Shown: piece by piece, positions 54,158 through 64,000 of the stretch
Layout: every line of letters starts with the position of its first letter
Numbering within the stretch: position 1 is the stretch's first letter
Source: Neoechinorhynchus agilis
Lineage: Eukaryota; Acanthocephala
Direction: 5' to 3'
Assembly: GCA_051530055.1 (NCBI GenBank)
Contig: CM121342.1
Location: 13,702,001-13,766,000 of the forward strand
Length of the DNA stretch: 64,000 bases
The notes under the pieces: model-generated
The model's database searches: none
What the model was told of the DNA's origin: nothing
Seen by the model: the letters and a program-made list of their open reading frames with translations, nothing else
Translations under genes and position numbers: made by a program

Positions 54158-56071
54158 ATGGATGCATCAACACAAACGGATCCAGTTGTGCAGTCCAAAT
54201 CAATACGAAGTCAGCTCAGTAAATGGCTAATGGTCGCCTGTGCCGTCACAACAGCTTCGTCTTCATTTCATCACGGATATGGTATTGGTGTCCATAATCA
54301 ATTATCCCCTTATATCGACCAAACATTTCATATTACACAAAATCGACTAAAAAATATATCCGGCGAATTCTTTAACGGTATTCCTCAATTCGTTCTTACT
54401 CTCGGCAACCTTTGGGGAGCACTCACCGGAATGTGGTGGTATCGATTGTTTTGTTTCAATAGTCGCCGTAAATTGTTCTACGCTAATCTAACGATTGGAC
54501 TGATTAGTGTTCTAATCGTCTGGGTGTCGTTTTATACCGAAACATATAGTGTATATATCGTATCTCGGCTCCTTCATGGATACCAAGGCGGAATGGCATG
54601 CTCTATTGTACCGCCCTATTTAGTTGAAATATCACCAAGACCGGTAAGAGGAGCAGTTGGAACTATCCATCAACTTTTGATCACTGTTGGGATTCTCGCT
54701 TCTCAACTAATAGGAATCCCTCAGTTGTTCGGACGTACCAATTCGTGGCCTACGGCGTTTCTGTTGGGAGGTGTGACGAGCATTCTTGGATTGATTTTGA
54801 CACGATTTCTACCTGACAGTCCCACAGAAGCAATCTATGAATTTAAAGATGAAGGGTTGGCTTTGATTAATTTGAAAAAACTAAGAAAGGATGATCATGT
54901 CGCGAGTGAAATGAGTGCAATACATGTTGAGAATATATCAGCATCAAAGCCAAGGAAAATGTCAACTATTATGTTATTTCAATCCCGATTCCACAAGTGG
55001 CCCTTCTTCATTTCACTTACTTTGCTCGGAGGACAAGCATTATGTGGTATCAACGCTATATTCTATTATTCGGATTATATATTTCGTACACCAGCGGCTT
55101 GGAAGGCGGCTGATTTGGGCTGATAAATCCATCAGGAAAATTGCAAGGTTTCGCGGTTCTTATTGAAGCCACTTAGAAAATGAAAACTTAAGAGTTCAAA
55201 ATTCTAGAAATGTTCAAGGCGATTAGACTCGAATCCTATTGATGCTGTAAATAATCAATCTGATTTTCGTGGGGAACACCCACAAGAGCATTTATTTAGC
55301 GCATATTCAGATTGTCTCGATTATTGTCTGCCATAGATTAGAATGTATACAATTATCGATTTTACGTTTCTTTATAATTTTCCATCTATTTTACACTGGT
55401 TTTTGGCCTAGAATTGGGCCCAGTTAAATTTTACAGCGAGAACTGAATATCTAACCCCACTTCCTTTTGTGATACCTTGAAAATAACCTTCTCAGCCGTT
55501 GCATAAATCCGGTATCCGTGCTAGTAAGAGGCCGGCGTGCATATTTTTTACAGGTCTTACGAACCTGATATCTACCGTAATCGCTATCGAACTCATGGAA
55601 CTTCTCGGACGTCGAACACTGATTGTATATTCATGCGGTTGCATGACTATCATCTCTGGCCTGATGCCACTGCTAATTGCGCTTAATGCTTCTTTTCACA
55701 TTCGCTACTTGGCGTGGATCACAGTATCCCTCATAATGGCGTACGTTGCCTGTTTTGCAATCGGAATGGGCCCGATTCCTTACATCTATGCCAGCGAAGT
55801 GTTCAGACATGATATTCGCAACAAAGCCCTGGTTTCAGGACTTCTATTGAACTACAGCTTCAATCTCATTGTTTCTCTTGTTTTTCCTCTTCTCAACAAC
55901 CTGATGGGAGGTTATGTTTTTCTCGTATTTATGGTTATAATGGCAGCGCAGACGACGCTTTATTTTTTCAAAATGGCTGAGACCAAAAATAAATCCATTG
56001 AAGAAATCGAAGAATTTTGGACAAAAGGAAAGACCGATAACGATATCAGGGAAGAGGAGGACGTACAGTGA
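54158..56071 (+). CDS. GLUT-like sugar transporter (major facilitator superfamily)
   Basis: Exon 1 from ATG 54158 (MDASTQTDPVVQSKSI) to about 55123 carries TM1 with HHGYGIGVHNQ, then LLHGYQGGMACSIVPPYLVE, the class-typical SPRPVRGAVGTIHQLLITVG, DSPTEAIYEF (PESPR-like) and CGINAIFYYSDYIF. The next exon from about 55549 gives LTNLISTVIAIELMELLGRR, MGPIPYIYASEVF (GPGPIPW-like) and the C-terminal KNKSIEEIEEFW. The sugar-transporter signatures are clear, but motifs are weakened (no canonical PESPR or GPGPIPW). The join in about 55120-55549 fits a GC-AG intron in phase (ADL-G-LTNL); otherwise the gene is broken there. Substrate not predictable. Confidence 0.72.
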
Positions 56072-56846
56072 GATTGTTTTAGAGTCAATTTGGCATCTCA
56101 CAAAAGGCGCAAACTGAACGGGCGACGTGGTTTCAGGCGGGGTTAACGTTCGATCCCAATTGATCTCTGAGTACAAGTGAAAATGGTCATAAAATACCTG
56201 CAACTTTAGAATTCGCATTTTTCTGAGCTTCGGTCTCACCTATGCATGTTAATGCATAAAAAATCCTCCATGCTTCTCCTATCGCTCAAAAGCCTCGTCA
56301 AAGAAACGTTATGGTTTGGAACACTTAAAGAATAGACGTATTTAGTTAATAGTTTACTATTATTGCTAAGCACTATTTTTCGGGTTTCTTTAACTAGAGA
56401 TTGCGTAAAGGTAAAAGATAGCAAACTCCTTTACATTGTTCTAAATGTTTCCTCTGTGCCAATGCTCGTTTTAGATTCAAATTTAATATTTGATAGCAAC
56501 CTAAATAAATTGAGATAATGAAGGACCGTAATATAGCAATACTGAATCGGCTAATAGAATTTAATTTTTACATACCATGCAGAGTTCGGCAATAAAGAAA
56601 ATTTTGGGAAAATACCTGCTTCTCAAACATGTGAAGCCTCATCCAGGAAATATGCACACAATGCAAACCACAAAGCCTGTAATGCTTCCAGTTTCTTAAT
56701 ATTCACCTCAAAAACGTCATTATTTTTAAGCTTTGTTTTTGCAATTGAATGTACCTATAAATACGAGTGTTTAGTGTCTTAGACAAGATCTCTATTCGCT
56801 CATCAAACGTTTACTTTTCCTTCGGTTAAAACGGCAATCTTTCGCA
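56072..56846. other. Intergenic, OGDH promoter region
   Basis: No gene recognised. The end near 56800-56846 should hold the OGDH 5' leader. Confidence 0.35.
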
Positions 56847-59800
56847 ATGAACTTATTATCAGGGCGAGCATCATTAGCGGTACAGACACTGCGTAGAAGT
56901 GGTATTCTATCATCGGCGAACTATATCAATGATTTGTACCTTAGATGGATGGAAGATCCCAAGAAAGTCCATCCGGTAAGTCTTTACTCTCGTTTTCTAT
57001 ATTGATTTTCCCCCTAGTCGTGGAACAAATATTTCAACAAAGAAGCGCCTCGGTTAACCATCAATGAAACTTCCTCTACTGAAATCGAACGCTATATGGC
57101 ACTCAATGACCTAATCGCATCCTATAGAGTAAGCGTTCCTCTTTTCTCAAATCCGAATATTTTTTAAAGAGTTTCGGACATCGCGCTGCTTCAATAGACC
57201 CACTTGGGTTGTCAAGAGCAGACAATCTGCCAGCTCCTCCATACGGACTCGATCCATCCAGTTTCCAAATTCCACCTGAAATGAAAGTCTTCGGTTTCGA
57301 CAATAGATTTAAAACTGTGGACGAGCTCGTCAAATTTTTAAAGAGAGTATATTGTGAAACAGTGGGAGTTCAATATATGCATTTAAGCAATAATGAGATG
57401 CGTGATTGGATTCGGCAGAGAATCGAGGCTGATTACAGAGTGCTTGATGAGGAATCACGTTTGGTCGGTTTAAAAGATCTTATGCGGGCATCATTGTAAG
57501 TGCAATTTTGGCTTAAATAATCCTAAGTGATGAAAACTTCTGGGTAGATTTGAAGACTTTGCAGCTCAAAAATTAAGATTTCAGACAGCATTCTATGCAA
57601 AGGGATGTGAATCGTACATCCCTGCTTTAAGTCATGTGATCAACCAATCAAATCGACTTGGAGTAGAAGACTTTGTGATAGGAATGGCCCATAGGTACCT
57701 TCTCCAGTGTTTGTATCTTTTTTATATCCCTATAACAGAGGTCGTCATGCAATATTATGCAACATTCTCAATTGTGAACTGTCTGATTTTTTTAAGCTTT
57801 TCAAGCAAGACCTTAAATTGCCAGACGAGGTGAGTTTTTATTTTCCTTACACTATTTCGGCATTTTTCGCTAGAACATTGGTGACTCCAAATACCACCTC
57901 GGGGGGTACTATGAAGGAGTAAACAAGGAAACAGGAAAGCCTATTCGGATATCGCTTCTATCGAACGCGTCCCACCTAGAATGTATGTATTTACAGACAC
58001 TTAAACCGAAGCCATTTTCTGTTGATTAGCGGTGTCTTCGGTAGCTCAAGGACGTGTGACCGCTTTACAACACGAATCCGGCGACCTGAAAGGCGACAAA
58101 AGTCTTTGCATCCTTGTTCATGGAGATGCAGCTCTTGCTGGTCAAGGAGTTGTCTACGAATACACACAAGCAACACACGTTCCTCAATTCACAACGAATG
58201 GAATCGTTCACATTGTGTGCAACAATCAACTGGGATTTACGACCGAGCGTTCAATCTACAGTTCTACTGCTTACAGTACAGACGTGCTGCGCGCTGTGGA
58301 TACTCCTGTGTTTCATTTGAACGCCGAGGACGTTGATTCTGTTCTGTTTGCAAGTAACCTGGTAGCAGAGTTTAGGAACGTATTTAGAAAAGATGCGGTA
58401 GTCGATGTTGTAAGACAAGAATCTCATCTCTAAGCTGCAATAAACATAACCATGGAACCTTCAACAATTGTGCCAAGAAATCATTCCCTGGGCGAAATTA
58501 AGGTGTATTCAGTTTTTAGAAGATGCCCAATATTATCGTTGATTACGACTTAAATGTAACAGCTTCGAGTGATTCGTAATGTCTTAGCACGGTTAAGGAT
58601 TTTAGATCACATTCGTTGATAGTCGAGTAGCGTATCACATTGTTGATTAACAAATGTTGCAATTTATGATTAACTGTAAAAATACATATCATTATAAAAG
58701 AATGAGATTCTTGTCCGAGGTTACCGGAAATTCGGTCATAATGAAGTCGACGATCCAACGGCTACACAACCAATAATGTATAAAAAAATACAAAATCAAG
58801 AACCAGTACTGAGCTTATATAGCGAAAAGTGCATCTCCGATGGTCTGATATGTCGCTCCGAATATGAGGTTAGCTTGAAAACTCAATTTTTAATCTATAG
58901 CAATTTTAAAAAGAAATGGGTTCGTGACTTTCAACAAAAGCTGTCCATGGCATACGAAGCTGCAGAAAAGGAAAAGTCACCAAAGGACAAGATTTGGCTT
59001 GATGTTCCTCCATGTGATGGTAAAACTTTGTATCGTCGAACATTTTAACTTAGTCCTTGAGCAGCTTCTTCAAAACGATCGATGGAACAAACCGGAGTTG
59101 AAAAAGAAGTACTGGATAGTATCACCAAGACTGTGTGGGGTTCACATGATGATACGTCGTTTCATATGCAAAAATGTAAGGTTTCATTTAGTGATTGATC
59201 ATTAACGCTTTTGTTGTAGCTGTTTCTCGGCTATTTTCTAATCGATTCGATACATACACAAAGAGCGGCGAGATTGACTTTGCGATGGGTGAGACGCTCT
59301 CGTTTGGATCAATCTTATTGGAAGGGATAAACATCCGTATAACCGGCCAGGACAGTGAAAGAGGTGCTTTTGCGTAAGTTTGGAGAGTGTTAGAATTGTC
59401 AAAATGAGCACATCCTGATTTAGGCACAGACACTTTGTGCTTCACGACTTTGAAGATTTTAACAAAAAACGTGTACCATTAAAAGAACTTCCCGGAAAGT
59501 GTGGGACCTTCGATGCAATTAATTCTCCTTTATGCGAGAATGCAATCCTAGGTAAGTTTTCCTTAGGCGCCTGTATCGAGAAATTCGTTTCCTCGTCAGC
59601 GGCGAATATTACCATAAAAAGCCTCGCTTTTGAAAGTAAATTTGTAGAACGATTGAACATTCACTTTGGCAAGAATTATCAGTTTGTTTATCACCCTTAG
59701 TCGGATTTGAATTTTTAGTAACTTCCCTTTTTAACATTAGGCCACCAATATGGATATTCTCTTCACCGCCCGGGAACACTATGCATTTGGGAAGCTCAAT

Positions 59801-60732
59801 ATGGTGATTTTGCCAACAATGCCCAATGTCTAATCGATCAGTACGTTGTGAGTGGTGCAGCAAAATGGCACCACGAATCTGGTTTGATTATGTTGCTACC
59901 GCATGGCTTAGATGGTGGAGGACCTGAACACAGCTCAAGTCGAGAAGAGCGGTATTTACAAGTAAGTTTGTTTTAAGTGTCTAAAAATTTTAATGGCATT
60001 CTTCGATAAAGATGACAAACGAGCCTAACGATCGGACTTATTCACGAATAGAAGACATCAACTTCTTTTTGGTGAACTGCACTACAGCAGCAAACTACTT
60101 TCATATGTTCCGAAGACATGCCTACATGGGCTTACTAAGGCCACTCATTGTAATGTCACCGAAAACCCTTATAAGATTTCAAAAAGCGAATTCTCCCATC
60201 ATTGATATCATGCCAGGTTTGTGCCGTTTTTGTTATGTAAAATCACAATTTTTCATTTGACAGGGACGAGATTTCAAAAAGTGATTGACGAGGAGTATGA
60301 CGGATCATCGAAAAAGGTCATATTTTGTAGTGGGAAAGTTTTCTATGATTTAAAGAAAATGATGGTCTTCGTCGGTCTAAAGTTCGATCATCATTAATAC
60401 AGGAGAAAAGAAATTCACTTTCGCTTACACCTACCGACGTCCGAATCGTCCGAATAGAACAAATTACCCCTTTTCCGTCGAATGAAGTAAAAAAGATCTT
60501 GAGCAAAAATATGGAAGCACGCAAAATTGTCTGGGTGCAAGAGGAATCCTTGAATATGGGTGCTTTCTTTTACGTTCAACCAAAAATTAATCGACTGATT
60601 GAAACAGTTGGTGGTAAACGAAGTATTGGATGTGTGTCAAGGGATGTGTCATGTGTACCTGCCACAGCCAATAGCATCAGATTCAATGAACAAAAAGAGC
60701 AACTCCTTCGAGAAGCATTGGGAGATTCATAA
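56847..60732 (+). CDS. OGDH: 2-oxoglutarate dehydrogenase E1, mitochondrial
   Basis: ThDP-dependent E1 of the 2-oxoglutarate dehydrogenase complex in the TCA cycle. ATG at 56847 opens an Arg/Ser-rich presequence ([20 protein letters not shown]). Then [51 protein letters not shown] split over an intron, [34 protein letters not shown] and [20 protein letters not shown] is at about 58710 and [16 protein letters not shown] at about 59340-59430. The C-terminus has [18 protein letters not shown] and CVPATANS. About 12-14 short introns (for example GTAAGTC...CCCTAG) join in phase. Active-site motifs HGD and GHNE are intact. Stop at 60730-60732. Confidence 0.9.
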
Positions 60733-61039
60733 GGCTCATGAAGACACGAAATAAATTAATTTTTGCAAAAGATTGTGTTCATCGGTGTATTGCTATTGAG
60801 ATGCGAATGATTGAGAAGGGATGCGGTTGTGCATTGTTTAATATTATACTAAGAAAATTTGGATTTTTAACAATCATATAAAGAAAATCCTTCGGGATGA
60901 TCGTGTTAAAATTGTAGTGAAGATACTCATGGTTAAAACGTCGCATCATCAGTCATTGTTTAAGCGTTGTATTCGCATGCCTCCTTACGAAATGTTTCGC
61001 AAAAATCAAATACGTTTTAACCGGGCTATAATCATCAAT

Positions 61040-64000
61040 ACTACAGTCAGCCGGGGGGGAACGAGTCCGTTCCTCCACGTGGTGTCCATGGAAATTACGC
61101 TCGGGAATCCAGCTGGGTGCTAAGCTAAACGCGGACCACCTCTGGTGACAGACCCCTTCGACAGGTCGACCAACGGGTCTATTTAAAACATCGTCGCTAT
61201 TTCATGAACTAATGCTTTCCAACAAATCGCGAACCGGAACTAAGGAATTCACTGCATTCGACGCGATGGGGCGGGGCCCGGCCCTATCGAAAAGTGATAT
61301 AGGGTTCCAGTGGCAAGGACGGCCCTCTGACGTAATCAAACTAGTCCGAAGAAAAACAAAAAGAACGATAATTTAAGCATCGGATCGCTGAACGCAGGCA
61401 CTTCAACGGGCAATACCGAAGAGCTGGGTAAGATGTTAAGAAAAAGGCGAGTGGATATATGCGCTATGCAAAAGACACGATGAAGTGGCGCAAAGGCACA
61501 CGATATGGAACAAGAACGAGATGAGAACGGATACAAACTATTTTACGGTGGTACAAGGGGCACACATAATCGAGTTGGGATCGCAATCTCCGAACGATTT
61601 CGGGAGGATTCAGTACAAGAAGTACATCGCTTCGATGACCGCATGATGAAATTGACCCTAATCTTGCCTCAGAGGAAATTTCACTTCTATTCTGCATATG
61701 CGCCGCATACCGGGCTTGGAGATCACGAAATAGAGAAACGTTTTGGGAATGCTGGATCATCGCATACGTGAAATTCCTTCTGAAGATTAAAGAAGCGGAC
61801 AAAAATCGTTCCCACGGTGGAAAAGGATTTGGTAAGAGAAACATTGATGGAGAACGAATCCATAAGTTTGCTGACTCACATGACCTCATCATCGCAAAGA
61901 CCGACCCAACTCCCAAAGTACTATAATGGCAATACAGTCTCGCAAATAGATTTTATTCTCTTTCGACGACGCTACATGTCTACGATTACAGATGCGAAGG
62001 CTGTTCCGCTTGAGACGATTACTGCTCAACACCGACCGATAATAGCGAACAACCGTATAAAACCCCCAATAAAATGATCGAGTGGCTTCGGTGGCGATTC
62101 AAAGAAAAGGAAACGATCCTTACAGGGAAAACAAAAAATTGCCGATTGCGACCACAGTGGACGAAACTTGGAACCGAGCAAAAGATATCATTCAGGTCGA
62201 GGCTCCAAAACACGTGGGTGTCACTAAAGCCGGAAAGCAGAACATTGATCGCGACCCTTGGCTCTGAAGTCAAAAAGAAGGTTCATGAGAAGAGAATGTA
62301 TCATGTATTCCTCAAAAGTAAAACGCCTGCAGCCTATGAGAACTATCAAACTGCGAAAAAACAGACAAAAGCAGTCGCGTCCGCTCGAGCTGCCCACCAA
62401 GCACGTGTAAGTAATAAGCCAAATATTCGTGAAAATGACCGTGAGTTATATCGACTCGTAAAACGGCATCAACGGCAGATGCAAGATATTGAAAAGTTTC
62501 CGTGTATAAATGATAAGCCGGGCGTGCTGATTGTCAATAAAGGTGATGTATCCGAGATAGGTGGCGTCAATACTACGAACAGATTTCAAACGAGGAATTT
62601 GAGCATCAATCCATTTCGGAGATCGTAAGGATTCCCGGCCCCGTTAGTTCTATCAATACGAAGGAAGTTCAAGATGCAATAAATCGAATGAAACCAGGGA
62701 AAGCAACCGGCCCTGATGATATAGGATCGGAACCCAGGAAGGCAAAGAACTTCCAGCCGTCATCGTGGTTGACCCGATTTTTCAACAAAATCATCGAGGA
62801 GAAAACAATGCCGATTGACTGGGAGCTCAGTCACACGGTGCCGATATGGAAAAAGAAAGGCAATCCAGCAGAGTGCTGAAACTACCGCCCGATCAGACCC
62901 CTGTCACATACAATGAAAATATTTAAGCGTGTCATCGACAAGCGGATTCGCACTATCGTCGATTTATCCGTTAATCAAGCTGGATTTGTCAAAGGATGTG
63001 GCACCACAGATTCGATTCATGTAGCACGACTGCTTATCGAAAAGTATCGCCGATTCATTTGACATTTATTGACCTAGAAAAAGCTTTCGATCGAGTACCA
63101 CACGAGTTGATTTGGTATGCAGTCCGTCAACACAAAATCCCTGAACAGTTGATCGAATGGGTCACATTGCTCTACCGAAATCCAAAGAGCCGTGTCAGGA
63201 ATGTGGCAGGAATCTCAAAATCATAGCCGATAAGCGTTGGAGTTCATCAGGGAAGTGCACTGCCGCCTTTACTGTTTATCCTAGTAATGGATGCGATAAC
63301 TTCAGATATCCAACGCCCAGCGCCGTTCACGATACTGTATGCCGATGACGTTCTCCTAGTATCTGAAGACAAAGAGGAGCTTCAAAGAGTGGTCCAAGTA
63401 TGGAGAGACAGATTGGCGAGATTCGGTTTAAAGATGAACCTGACGAAAATACAATATCTAACAACCGATCAACAAACGAAAAGACACATTTAACACAGAC
63501 AAAATCAATTTGCCGCGCGCGTTGACCACTTCAAATACCTAGGGTCGACAATATCAAATGACCGCGATCTATAGTGGGAAATAACAAATAGAATCAGCGC
63601 AACTTGGATGAAATAACGGTCAGCAACTGGCGTCCTGTGTGATCGGTGAATCAAGACGCGCCTCAAGTCGAGGATTTATTGCTCAGTAGTTCGCCCGTGG
63701 CACTATATGGAGCCGAATGCTGGCCAATCATCAAGAACGACGAACATCGCCCAAGCGTCATGGAGACAAAGATGCTAAGATGGATAAGCGGCATCACATT
63801 GTCCGACCATGTCAATCAGGCGACGACATTCGAAATCGCTTCGGTGTTATGCAGATCAAGGATAAAATGCGCGAGGCCCGACTGAGATGGTACAGTTATT
63901 CGCTGCGTGCAAATGGGACCTCTCTCGCGAGGAAAGGATTGACCGTCGAAATTGACGGAAGGCGCCCAAGAGGCAGACCAAAGCAACGCTGGTTAGACAC
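61040..64000 (+). mobile_element. LINE D: RTE-type non-LTR retrotransposon, decayed, off right edge
   Basis: Endonuclease: IGSLNAGTSTGNTEELGKML, the KLFYGGTRGTHNRVGIAIS stretch, and FYSAYAPHTGLGDHEIEKRF. Linker: TWNRAKDIIQVEAPK and the HEKRMYHVFLKSK region. RT: MKPGKATGPDDIGSE (62688), NYRPIRPLSHTMK-like at 62880, HLTFIDLEKAFDRVPHELIW (63057), VHQGSALPPLLFIL-like at 63240 and ILYADDVLLVSEDKEEL (63330). After it ALYGAECWPIIKN. These are RTE/BovB-type signatures. Multiple stops and frame changes show it is dead. The 5' end is near the GC-rich segment at about 61045, and the 3' end is beyond the window. Confidence 0.85.

Noticed and set aside
61464-61916. 150-residue minus-strand frame
   Set aside because: Antisense of the RTE endonuclease region; no independent support.

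Overview
This window looks like nuclear DNA of a small ecdysozoan animal, most likely a nematode or close relative. It is AT-rich. Genes are split by many very short introns (about 40-60 bases, GT donors, TTTTAG/TTTCAG-like acceptors). The gene set is metazoan: a TEP1-type telomerase/vault protein, nucleobindin, muscle-type myosin, a SPE-42/sneaky-type DC-STAMP sperm protein, a tetraspanin, a GLUT-like transporter and 2-oxoglutarate dehydrogenase. The clade is inference; a TEP1 gene and a kringle domain argue against a close Caenorhabditis relative.

Layout. 1-6476 (minus): most of a TEP1 homologue (TROVE, vWA-like, DUF4062, NACHT-like P-loop, start of WD40), running off the left edge. 7935-10663 (plus): kringle, cysteine-rich and C-type-lectin-like secreted protein(s). 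11183-14804 (minus): nucleobindin with two mini-palindromes in one intron. 15285-15592 (minus): a small two-exon gene. 15990-16486: a nearly perfect foldback element. About 16740-22015: a pyrimidine-rich CR1/L2-like LINE interrupted by a second LINE in the opposite direction (about 17560-19275). 23413-25823 (plus): a calpain-like protein without recognisable catalytic residues. 27112-35864 (plus): a complete-looking muscle-type myosin heavy chain lacking only its first exon. 35861-38737 (minus): a DC-STAMP protein whose stop codon overlaps the myosin stop.

39200-49300 is repeat-rich. It holds a second LINE A 3' end, two tRNA-Asp(GTC) genes in opposite orientation, several short TIR elements, a palindrome with 1-kb arms whose two arms each carry a copy of an AT-hook protein gene, a decayed LINE with a C-terminal zinc finger, and a 238-bp direct repeat.

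49716-60732 returns to genes: a small secreted protein (minus), a tetraspanin, a sugar transporter and mitochondrial 2-oxoglutarate dehydrogenase. From about 61040 to the right edge lies a decayed RTE-type LINE.

The genes do not form a pathway; this is ordinary gene-dense animal DNA with islands of transposable elements. The best candidates for new biology are the AT-hook palindrome, the TEP1 with an acidic repeat insertion and an altered P-loop, the catalytically dead calpain, and the overlapping myosin/DC-STAMP 3' ends. No LTR retroelement, endogenous virus, CRISPR or bacterial-type system was seen.
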